Shown one piece after another: positions 1 through 6,257 of a stretch of DNA of 7,953 bases. The notes under the pieces were generated by a model. It ran no database searches. It saw nothing but the letters and a program-made list of their open reading frames with translations, and had not been told where the DNA came from. The translations under genes and the position numbers were made by a program. Within the stretch, counting starts at the first letter, position 1. Each line of letters opens with the position of its first letter. Location: the NCBI GenBank assembly GCA_014796735.1, contig JAAVIG010000141.1, forward strand, positions 1-7,953, written 5' to 3'. Source of the DNA: Oscillospiraceae bacterium. Its GTDB lineage: Bacteria; Bacillota; Clostridia; Oscillospirales; Ruminococcaceae.

Positions 1-327
1 TACCGCAGCTTAGTGGGGAACGATACGGTAGCGGATTTTATGGAAAATATAACTCCCGTAACGGAGGAAGAAACGCAGACGGAAGCCGCTGAGGAAACGG
101 AAGAGGCGGAAGAAACCGAAAGAGTTACCGAGGCGGAATCAACACCGCCTGTTACGCCAATCGAAACCGTTTCGGACACCTTAAATGCAAAGTTCGAAAC
201 TACCGCGCCCGAAGCCGATAATAACGACAGCTGCGGCACTGTGGATTACGGTATTATATTGGTTTTTGCTATTATTATTTTAGCAATTGTAACTATTATC
301 GTAATTATTATCAAAATAAAAAGATAA
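1..327 (+). CDS. C-terminal part of a membrane-anchored protein with an acidic Thr/Glu-rich stalk (5' end outside window)
   Basis: The reading frame is open from the first base, so the gene most likely begins upstream; a GTG at 13 is the first possible start inside the window but has no room for a convincing ribosome site. The visible 108 residues have two parts. The first is a low-complexity stretch rich in Glu, Thr, Ala and Pro. The second is an almost purely Ile/Val/Leu/Ala membrane helix encoded by about 250-312, followed at once by the basic end KIKR. This arrangement (extracellular stalk, single C-terminal helix, short positive tail) suggests a protein held in the membrane by its C-terminus with the bulk outside. 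There is no LPXTG sortase motif before the helix. A single Cys precedes the helix. The functional domain is not in the window, so no function can be given. The stop lies 19 bases before the GTPase gene, so the two may be co-transcribed. Confidence 0.75.
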   Translation, partial: YRSLVGNDTVADFMENITPVTEEETQTEAAEETEEAEETERVTEAESTPPVTPIETVSDTLNAKFETTAPEADNNDSCGTVDYGIILVFAIIILAIVTIIVIIIKIKR

Positions 328-346
328 AGCAAGGAAAAAGAAGAAT

Positions 347-2944
347 ATGGAAGTAAACTCAATAAAACGTCTCTCGGTGGGAATTTTAGCCCATGTTGAC
401 GCGGGAAAGACCACTCTCACCGAAGCACTTCTGTATCATACGGGCACTATCCGAAAATTGGGACGAGTAGACCGTAAGGACGCTTTTTTGGATACTCACG
501 CTCTTGAACGCAGCAGGGGCATAACCATATTTTCAAAGCAGGCGGTTCTGTCATACGGCAATGATATGTACACCCTTTTGGATACTCCCGGGCATGTGGA
601 TTTTTCCTCCGAGACAGAGCGGGTATTGCAGGTGCTTGATTATGCGGTGCTTCTGATAAGCGGCTCGGACGGGGTGCAGAATCATACCGAGACTCTGTGG
701 GAGCTGCTGAAAAGCTATCATATCCCGACCTTTGTTTTTGTAAACAAAACGGATATTGCAAATAAATCCAAGGAGGAGCTGATTTCGGAGCTTAACCGAA
801 AGCTTGACGGCAAAATAACGGATTTTTCAAGGGCTCAAGGCGGAGATATTGAGGACGCAGATTTGGGAGAAGCCATCGCACTGTGTGACGAAGCCTTAAT
901 GACCGAATTTCTTGAAAAAGGAAGGCTTTCCGCAGAAAATGTTGTGAGGGCGATACAAAAAAGAAACTTGTTTCCTTGTTTTTTCGGCTCCGCGTTAAAG
1001 CTGGAGGGTACCGAAAGGTTTTTAAGCTGTTTTTCTTTATATACGGCGGCTCCGAGATACGACAGCGATTTTTCCGCACGGGTATTTAAAATAACTCAGG
1101 ACGAGCAGGGAAACCGTCTGACTCATTTAAAGGTAACGGGGGGCGTTTTAAAGGCACGTATGCAGATAGGCGAGGGGGAGGAAGCCGAAAAGATCACAGG
1201 TATACGTATTTATTCGGGAAATAAATTTAATACAGCCGATGAAGTGCCCGCGGGCACAGTCTGTGCCGTTACGGGTCTGTCCTCCGCGTACGCGGGAAAA
1301 GGATTGGGAATTGCCTGTGACGCGCCTTTGCCCTTGCTGGAGCCTTTATTTTCGTACAGGGTAATACTTCCGCCCGAGATAGACGACTTTACGGGATATG
1401 AAATGCTGAAAAAGTTAGAGCAGGAGGATCCGCAGCTAAAGGTAAAATGGAATTCGGGAGAAATACACTTGCAGTTAATGGGGGAAATACAGCTTGAAAT
1501 ATTGAAAAGCGTTATTGCGCAGCGGTTCAATGTGAACGTTGATTTCGGAGAGGGAAGCATCGCGTATAAGGAAACCGTTGCCGCTCCGGTCATAGGAGTG
1601 GGGCATTACGAGCCTTTGCGGCACTACGCCGAGGTGCATCTGCTTATTGAGCCTCTGGAGCGGGGAAGCGGTATACGCTACGCCGCCGACTGTCCTCCCG
1701 ATACCTTAGCGGGCAGCTGGCAGAGGTTAATTTTATCCAATCTCGCCGATAAAGTGCATATAGGCGTTTTGATAGGCGCACCTCTTACCGATGTTAAAAT
1801 AACCTTGATCGCGGGAAAGGCTCACTTAAAGCACACCGAGGGCGGCGATTTCAGACAGGCGGCGTGCAGGGCGGTAAGGCAGGGCTTAAGAAGCGCGCAA
1901 AGTGTTATATTGGAGCCGTGGTACCGCTTTGAGCTTACAATACCCAAGGAAACGGCGGGACACGCCATGACCGATTTGCAGCGTATGGGAGCGGAATTTA
2001 CCGAGCCTGACCTGACGACTGACGGGATAATGATCATTGAGGGGGAAGCTCCCGCCGCTAAGCTGAGAGGGTATCAGGCGGATGTTACCGCGTATACCAA
2101 AGGAAGCGGACGGCTCAACTGCTTTCCCATAGGCAGCCGTCCCTGCGTAAATCAGGAGGAGGTCATAGAGCAGATCGGCTATGATTGTGACAGCGATCTT
2201 GCCAACTCCGCCGATTCGGTATTTTGCTCCCACGGGGCGGGGTACGCGGTAAAGTGGTACGAGGCTCCCGGCTTAATGCACATCAAAACCGCCGACACAA
2301 AGGAAAAAGAGTTCCAAGAGGCGGAAAAACAGGTCAGAATAACCGCCCTGAACAGCTTCAAACAGCAAAAGGCCACCGAAAAGGAGCTTAAAGAAATATT
2401 TGAGCGCACCTACGGCAAGATAAACAACGACCCAAACCGCTTCAACGAAAGGGAAAAACCGAAATCTGCTCCAAAGGAAAAGCCGTATAAGGCGCTGCCC
2501 GCACCCAAAGGCCCCGAATACGTTCTGGTTGACGGCTACAATATCATTTTTGCATGGGATGGGTTAAAGGAAAAGGCAAGGGAAAGCCTTGAATACGCCA
2601 GAGATGAGCTTGTGCAGATATTGTGCAATTATCAGGGCTACCGCAGATGCGAGCTTATACTTGTATTTGACGCTTACAAGGTAAAGGGAAACAAGGGAGA
2701 GGTGGAACAGGTGGGCGGTATTTCCATAGTTTATACCAAGGAAGCCGAAACGGCGGATATGTATATCGAAAAGACCACCCGTATATTGGGAAAGCGGCAC
2801 AGAGTAAGAGTCGCCACCTCTGACGGATTGGAGCAGCTTATTATTTTGGGGAGCAACGCCATGAGAGTTTCCGCTCCCGAATTTTACAGAGAGGTCACAG
2901 AGACCCAAAAGGAAATAAAGTCGCTTATCGACAGTTTGGAGTAA
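347..2944 (+). CDS. TetM/EF-G-like translation GTPase fused to a C-terminal Rae1/YacP-type (NYN) endoribonuclease domain
   Basis: The 865-residue protein starts as a classical translational GTPase. G1 is AHVDAGKT (15-22), G2 RGITI (57-61), G3 DTPGHVD (79-85, with the catalytic-type His83), G4 NKTD (133-136) and G5 GSAL (214-217). Domain II spans roughly 243-330, domain III has GEIHLQLMGEIQLEIL near 371-386, and domains IV and V run to about 650, in the order of ribosomal protection proteins, which are usually about 640 aa. About 70 Lys/Glu- then Pro-rich residues follow. Residues 723-865 match B. subtilis YacP/Rae1 from memory: VDGYN (728-732), ARDELVQIL, VFDA (773-776), TKEAETAD (797-804) and ATSD (823-826). 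Asp729 and Asp804 correspond to Rae1 Asp7 and Asp81, the residues I recall as catalytic. Rae1 cuts mRNA in the ribosomal A site, so the fusion plausibly uses the GTPase to deliver the nuclease there; that is inference. Tetracycline resistance is doubtful because the domain IV tip differs from TetM. The likely ribosome site AAGGA (331-335) lies 11 bases before the ATG. Confidence 0.9.
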   Translation: MEVNSIKRLSVGILAHVDAGKTTLTEALLYHTGTIRKLGRVDRKDAFLDTHALERSRGITIFSKQAVLSYGNDMYTLLDTPGHVDFSSETERVLQVLDYAVLLISGSDGVQNHTETLWELLKSYHIPTFVFVNKTDIANKSKEELISELNRKLDGKITDFSRAQGGDIEDADLGEAIALCDEALMTEFLEKGRLSAENVVRAIQKRNLFPCFFGSALKLEGTERFLSCFSLYTAAPRYDSDFSARVFKITQDEQGNRLTHLKVTGGVLKARMQIGEGEEAEKITGIRIYSGNKFNTADEVPAGTVCAVTGLSSAYAGKGLGIACDAPLPLLEPLFSYRVILPPEIDDFTGYEMLKKLEQEDPQLKVKWNSGEIHLQLMGEIQLEILKSVIAQRFNVNVDFGEGSIAYKETVAAPVIGVGHYEPLRHYAEVHLLIEPLERGSGIRYAADCPPDTLAGSWQRLILSNLADKVHIGVLIGAPLTDVKITLIAGKAHLKHTEGGDFRQAACRAVRQGLRSAQSVILEPWYRFELTIPKETAGHAMTDLQRMGAEFTEPDLTTDGIMIIEGEAPAAKLRGYQADVTAYTKGSGRLNCFPIGSRPCVNQEEVIEQIGYDCDSDLANSADSVFCSHGAGYAVKWYEAPGLMHIKTADTKEKEFQEAEKQVRITALNSFKQQKATEKELKEIFERTYGKINNDPNRFNEREKPKSAPKEKPYKALPAPKGPEYVLVDGYNIIFAWDGLKEKARESLEYARDELVQILCNYQGYRRCELILVFDAYKVKGNKGEVEQVGGISIVYTKEAETADMYIEKTTRILGKRHRVRVATSDGLEQLIILGSNAMRVSAPEFYREVTETQKEIKSLIDSLE
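2513..2941 (+). other. Rae1/YacP-like NYN nuclease domain within the GTPase fusion
   Basis: These bases encode residues 723-865 of the fusion. In order they show the hydrophobic first strand ending in Asp729 (VLVDGYN), the helix ARDELVQIL, the strand ending in VFDA (Asp775), the ETAD acidic motif (Asp804), ATSD (Asp826), and a final segment SAPEF then a charged helix. All four acidic positions typical of NYN/PIN-like active sites are present, so the domain looks catalytically competent. It ends near the point where YacP's own C-terminal extension would begin, so it is slightly shorter than stand-alone YacP (about 170 aa). Confidence 0.85.
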
Positions 2945-2949
2945 CGGCA

Positions 2950-3774
2950 ATGTTAAACGCAATATATCCTATTATCGGAACACAGACAGCTTTGCCTTTT
3001 TACCTTACGGGAGTAGGCATCTGCGATCCCGAGTGCAGCGTAAAAAGGGAAAACGGACTGATCTCTCACCAGTTTCTTTTTACTTCTGAGGGAACGGGCA
3101 TGCTTAAGGTGGGTGAAGCTTCATATATTCAAAAAAGAGGGAGCATATTTTATCTTGCTCCCGGTGTACCTCACGAATATTATCCGCAGGAAAATAATTG
3201 GGTAACGAATTGGCTGGTTTTTAACGGAAGCTATGCCGACAAGCTTATGAGAAATCTCGGCTTTTCCGAATTTGATTACTCTGCCGAAACCGATACGGCA
3301 AAGTATGAAAAAATCTTCCGCAGAGTAATAACGGCGGCGGGTGAGCCCGTAAAAGGGGGAGAAACGGCTTCCGTTTATTTATATGAGTTTATTATTGCCG
3401 CACGGGGCGAAATGTTTTCCACCGCAAAGGAAAAGGCGGGCTCGGGAAGCGTCGTGGAGCCCGCTATAATCTATATAAACAAAAACTATGTCAAAAGTAT
3501 TACGCTGAATTTTCTCTCCGAAATGTCGGGCGTTTCTCTTCAGCATTTTTGCAGGGTGTTTAAGGCAAAAACGGGCATGCGCCCTATGGAGTATGTGGCG
3601 AGGAAGCGCATTACGGAGGCGAAAATACTGCTTATAAATACCGACAAAAGCGTTGCGGAAATAGGTCTTTCGGTGGGGTATGAGGACAGGAATTATTTCG
3701 GCATGGTATTCAAGAAATACGAGGGTGTTTCACCCAGCGAATACCGCAGACAAAGAGGGAAGGGGATAATTTAA
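2950..3774 (+). CDS. AraC family transcriptional regulator with N-terminal cupin sensor domain
   Basis: The 274-residue protein has the usual two-part AraC layout. Residues about 15-95 form a cupin-like ligand-sensing barrel, with the recurring APGVPHEYYP segment (70-79) and the following NWLVFNG strand common in clostridial members. Residues about 175-270 hold two helix-turn-helix units. The first is around LNFLSEMSGVSLQHFCRVFK (186-205). The second, around SVAEIGLSVGYEDRNYFGMV (234-253), is followed by the family signature FKKYEGVSPSEYRR. The ligand cannot be told from sequence; such cupin regulators often sense sugars or small metabolites. The ATG lies 5 bases after the GTPase stop, and its GGAG ribosome site (2938-2941) lies in the last codons of that gene, which implies co-transcription and probably coupled translation. 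There is no sugar-utilisation gene beside it in the window, so its target is unknown. The 3' end faces the lipoprotein gene. Confidence 0.93.
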   Translation: MLNAIYPIIGTQTALPFYLTGVGICDPECSVKRENGLISHQFLFTSEGTGMLKVGEASYIQKRGSIFYLAPGVPHEYYPQENNWVTNWLVFNGSYADKLMRNLGFSEFDYSAETDTAKYEKIFRRVITAAGEPVKGGETASVYLYEFIIAARGEMFSTAKEKAGSGSVVEPAIIYINKNYVKSITLNFLSEMSGVSLQHFCRVFKAKTGMRPMEYVARKRITEAKILLINTDKSVAEIGLSVGYEDRNYFGMVFKKYEGVSPSEYRRQRGKGII

Positions 3775-3785
3775 CTGTCGACGTC

Positions 3786-4781
3786 CTATATCTGTTTATC
3801 GTTTTGTAAAATAATATACGTTCCGACCTCCGAATCGTATTTTGAGTAATCCAATTCCAACATGTCGTACAAATACCGCTTTACATCGTCGATTGTTGAG
3901 AACCTTGCCGCGGAGTAGGGCGACTCGGGATTTGTTTTTTCAAACAGCAGATAACCGTTTTCCGTTTCAACAAGTGTTGCCGCGTGAGAAACGGCCGCGG
4001 TGTTTTCATACTGCGTCCATAACGTAATCAAGGAATATTTTTCTTCGCCGAAAGAAATCCCCAAGCCGTTCCAACGTTCCTTTACCGCCCGAAGCATTTC
4101 CTGTTCGCCGCAGCCGCCGCTGATTTCCACAGGGTCAAACAATGTAAAGTAATCCGATATGGTATTGTCGTCCCAATTCAAAAGCGGGTGAGGGCGGTAT
4201 GATTTGTTCCCTTCGGAAGCTTCCTCGCCGAATATAATATTTCCGTCGGATAATAACCATGAGTTATTTTCGTCCCAACAGTTAAAATTTTCCTTGGAAA
4301 TATGATTTTTAACCGAAATATTTTCTCTATTCAGTTCAAAGGCGGCAATACGGCAGAGTATGTCGCCATAATCCTTCTTATTTTTCTTGTACCACTCGGT
4401 GGACATCAGGTAATAATCGCCGTAATCCACTGTATTTCTATCAATAGTCGTAAAGTCTCCCACCAGAGTAAAAGCGGGGCAGCTTTTCATGGCGTCGTTA
4501 AAGTCGGTCACCCAGTCAAAAACGGTATCTATATTTTTTGAGGGTATGTTTGCGCCCGTTAAAATCTCTTTTACTTCATTTACCGAATTTTCACTGTTCA
4601 GGTTAGTATATGTAAGCTTGCCGGAAATAAAATTCTCTTTTACCGCGCCGTTTGAAAGGAAAGAAGTTTCGCTCTCGGCTGATGATGTATCGGTAATCTG
4701 CCGGTATCGGTCTTCCGGATCGCCGCAGCCCGAAAAAAACGTTAAAATAACGGCTCCCAATAAAATCAAAGCCCTTTTCAT
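3786..4781 (-). CDS. Predicted lipoprotein, DUF4300-like, with possible papain-like Cys/His/Glu residues
   Basis: The chosen start gives 331 residues. It begins MKRALILLGAVILTFFSGC, a signal peptide with basic n-region, hydrophobic core and a lipobox ending in Cys19, so the mature protein should be lipid-anchored on the outer face of the cytoplasmic membrane. A Ser/Thr/Glu-rich linker (31-45) follows. The conserved-looking part starts at KLTYTNLNSENSVNEVKEIL (55-74), which I associate with the DUF4300 family of Firmicute lipoproteins from memory; no search was possible. Cys143 (ILCRIAAFEL), His266 (VSHAATLVE) and Glu281 (LLFEKTNP) occur in the order Cys-His-acid used by papain-like proteases and transglutaminases; catalysis is speculative. 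The longer frame to 4883 would bury the signal peptide behind 34 residues and is rejected. The gene is transcribed convergently with the AraC gene and divergently from zapA, apparently as a single gene. Confidence 0.82.
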   Translation of the reverse strand: MKRALILLGAVILTFFSGCGDPEDRYRQITDTSSAESETSFLSNGAVKENFISGKLTYTNLNSENSVNEVKEILTGANIPSKNIDTVFDWVTDFNDAMKSCPAFTLVGDFTTIDRNTVDYGDYYLMSTEWYKKNKKDYGDILCRIAAFELNRENISVKNHISKENFNCWDENNSWLLSDGNIIFGEEASEGNKSYRPHPLLNWDDNTISDYFTLFDPVEISGGCGEQEMLRAVKERWNGLGISFGEEKYSLITLWTQYENTAAVSHAATLVETENGYLLFEKTNPESPYSAARFSTIDDVKRYLYDMLELDYSKYDSEVGTYIILQNDKQI

Positions 4782-4789
4782 TTGCTTTA

Positions 4790-4794
4790 CCTCC
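4790..4794 (-). promoter_or_regulatory. Ribosome binding site of the lipoprotein gene
   Basis: On the minus strand this reads GGAGG, 8 bases before the ATG at 4781-4779. It is the strongest Shine-Dalgarno in the window and fixes the start at the lipoprotein signal peptide rather than at the upstream ATG at 4883. Confidence 0.85.
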
Positions 4795-4907
4795 AAAATA
4801 TTCCTTTTTATTTTCTCGTAAGTGTAACGATCCGAATTTATATTTTGTCGGGTAAAATTAAAAAAGTTTATAAATAAAAACATTACTTCACTAATATTTC
4901 ATAAAAA

Positions 4908-4922
4908 CAAAAATTATTTTTG
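4908..4922. repeat. AT-rich 15-bp perfect palindrome in the divergent intergenic region
   Basis: CAAAAAT-T-ATTTTTG is a perfect inverted repeat around one central base. It lies about 10 bases upstream of the -35 element of the zapA promoter and in the upstream region of the lipoprotein gene. It could be an operator for either gene, but because the whole region is AT-rich such a palindrome can also arise by chance. It is too weak and too short a hairpin to be an intrinsic terminator. Confidence 0.35.
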
Positions 4923-4931
4923 CAAAACCCC

Positions 4932-4960
4932 TTTAAAAATTACAGAAAATAGTATATAAT
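4932..4960 (+). promoter_or_regulatory. Sigma-A-type promoter for the zapA-U32-GNAT operon
   Basis: A perfect -10 hexamer TATAAT (4955-4960) is preceded at 17 bases by TTTAAA (4932-4937), which matches 4 of 6 positions of TTGACA. Transcription would start near 4967, giving a leader of about 60 bases before the ATG at 5028. The leader contains no obvious riboswitch or attenuator. On the minus strand two TATAAA boxes (4842-4837 and 4872-4867) could serve the lipoprotein gene, but neither has a good -35 element. Confidence 0.7.
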
Positions 4961-5027
4961 ATATTTAACTGCAATTTTATGAGCGTAAAAAAACATACTC
5001 CCCTTTATCAGGAAAGGAAAAGTACAT

Positions 5028-6257
5028 ATGGAAAAGGTAACAGTCAGAATTTGTCAGAGAGATTACAGCTTAAAAACCGATGAAAGCCCCGAAAAGATAA
5101 TCAAATTAGCTGAACAGCTTGAACATACCATACATTTTGTCGCCCGCAAGGCAAAGGGAATGAGCGAAACGGAGATCACCACCTTAGCGGCTATGCTTAT
5201 GATAAGCGATATTGAAAACGGTCTTAAAAAGACATATGTTCCCGCCGATGAAGCGGAGCGTAAGCTGCGCCATGTAAAAGACCGCCTTGACGATCTGAAA
5301 AAGGAAATGGCGGAACAGGAGGCGGCTTCAAGAAAGAAAAACGAAAAGCTTACGGCGGAAAGGGACAGTTTGACCGCGACCGTAGGGCAGCTTAAGGGCG
5401 AAAAAGACGAGCTGTCAAAGGTATTGGAGCAGAGCAGGCAATCCGAGAGCAATTTGAAAATCCAGATAGAGGAAACCAACAAGCAGCTGGAAAAGCAGGC
5501 CGCCATCATTACAGAGGACAGTATCAAAAAGGAGCAGCTTAAAACCGAAAAGGAAAACCTGGCAAAGGAGCTTGAACAGGTCAGACAGTCGGAAAGCGGC
5601 TTAAAAACACAAATTGAAGAAGCAGACAAAAAAATAGAGCAGCAAGCCGCAATAATAGCGGACGACAGCATGAAAAACGAAAACGAGCGCCTTAAAGAGG
5701 AAACGGAAGCTTTAAGGGCGGAAAACAATAAATTAAAGCAGTCCTCCGAGTCGGCAAGATCACAGTTTGAGGAGTTAGCCGAGGTGAAGAACGAGGAAGC
5801 GGAGCGTCTGCGCTTAAGAGTGGCGGAGTACGAAAAACAGATAGGCAGTATTGAGGAGGACTACGAAAAAGAGCTCGAAGCTGTGTATGACGAGCATGAA
5901 AAGGAGTGCAAAAAGCTTTCCGAAAATCAGGCAAAGGAAATATCCGACGTCAAAGCGGAGTGTGACAATAAGATAAAAGCAATAAAAGCCGAGTTCGATA
6001 ATAAGGTCGAGGGAATAAAAACCGAAAGCGATAAGAGGATCGCCGAGCTGGAGGAAAAAAATAAGGAGCAGGAGGAAGCAAACGCCGCAATGCAAAGCAC
6101 TCTTTCAAATTATGAGGCTACATTCGATATGTATGTGAAAAATAAGGAGAAGGAGTTACGACAGGCGCAGGAGGAAGCGGAGGCTATCAAGTCCAAAAAC
6201 GCCGACCTTGAAAAGCAGCTTGCGTTATCGGGCGACGTTCAGATGACCATATGTTAG
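5028..6257 (+). CDS. zapA: ZapA-like cell division protein with a very long C-terminal coiled coil
   Basis: The first 70 residues or so have the ZapA pattern: a beta hairpin (KVTVRICQRDYSLKTDESPE), then a helix covering about 20-45 and MSETEITTLAAMLMISDIENGLKK (45-68). ZapA proteins bind and bundle FtsZ at the division site through this dimerising domain. Typical ZapA is about 80-110 aa; this protein is 409 aa, the rest being an almost unbroken Glu/Lys/Gln-rich coiled coil (about 75-400). The tail contains a 49-residue tandem duplication (121-169 and 170-218) and three 11-residue repeats (308-340). There is no membrane segment, so the protein should be cytoplasmic. The ribosome site AAAGGA (5013-5018) is 9 bases before the ATG, and a good promoter lies upstream. 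The end overlaps the next gene by 7 bases. The ZapA assignment of the head is fairly secure; the role of the tail is unknown. Confidence 0.85.
   Translation: MEKVTVRICQRDYSLKTDESPEKIIKLAEQLEHTIHFVARKAKGMSETEITTLAAMLMISDIENGLKKTYVPADEAERKLRHVKDRLDDLKKEMAEQEAASRKKNEKLTAERDSLTATVGQLKGEKDELSKVLEQSRQSESNLKIQIEETNKQLEKQAAIITEDSIKKEQLKTEKENLAKELEQVRQSESGLKTQIEEADKKIEQQAAIIADDSMKNENERLKEETEALRAENNKLKQSSESARSQFEELAEVKNEEAERLRLRVAEYEKQIGSIEEDYEKELEAVYDEHEKECKKLSENQAKEISDVKAECDNKIKAIKAEFDNKVEGIKTESDKRIAELEEKNKEQEEANAAMQSTLSNYEATFDMYVKNKEKELRQAQEEAEAIKSKNADLEKQLALSGDVQMTIC
5388..5681 (+). repeat. Tandem duplication, 2 x 147 bp (49 residues), in the ZapA coiled coil
   Basis: Copy 1 is 5388-5534 and copy 2 is 5535-5681, directly adjacent. 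The encoded 49-residue units align without gaps and share 32 of 49 residues by my count, including blocks such as RQSES, QIEE and QAAII. Forty-nine residues is exactly seven heptads, so the duplication keeps the coiled-coil register. The DNA copies have diverged, which points to an old event rather than assembly error. Confidence 0.9.
5949..6047 (+). repeat. Three tandem 33-bp units (11-residue repeats) in the ZapA coiled coil
   Basis: The units are 5949-5981, 5982-6014 and 6015-6047. They encode VKAECDNKIKA, IKAEFDNKVEG and IKTESDKRIAE, of pattern [VI]K-x-E-x-D-[NK]-[KR]-[IV]-x-x. An 11-residue (hendecad) period differs from the heptad period of the earlier part of the tail and usually gives a straighter or right-handed coil. 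Confidence 0.8.

Noticed and set aside
1210..1593. Minus-strand open frame inside the GTPase gene (and similar ones at 447-761, 792-1079, 1822-2037, 1886-2233, 2179-2409, 2564-2962)
   Set aside because: All lie opposite well-supported GTPase or nuclease motifs and show no recognisable protein features.
347..2270. Naming the GTPase as a tetracycline resistance gene of the tet(M)/tet(O) class
   Set aside because: The body is homologous, but the domain IV tip residues needed for drug release are not present and a nuclease domain is attached; the resistance label would be homology over-reach.
4302..4821. Plus-strand open frames opposite the lipoprotein gene
   Set aside because: The minus strand here has a signal peptide, lipobox and strong ribosome site; the plus-strand frames have none of these.
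4782..4883. N-terminal extension of the lipoprotein to the ATG at 4883
   Set aside because: It would put 34 polar, Asn/Lys-rich residues before the signal peptide and ignores the GGAGG site at 4790-4794.
4967..5027. Riboswitch or attenuator in the zapA leader
   Set aside because: The leader is about 60 bases and AT-rich, with no paired stems or T-tract that I can see.
5063..5728. A 221-codon open frame on the minus strand inside zapA
   Set aside because: It is Ser/Phe/Leu-rich, as expected from the reverse complement of Glu/Lys-rich coiled-coil codons, and no domain is recognisable.
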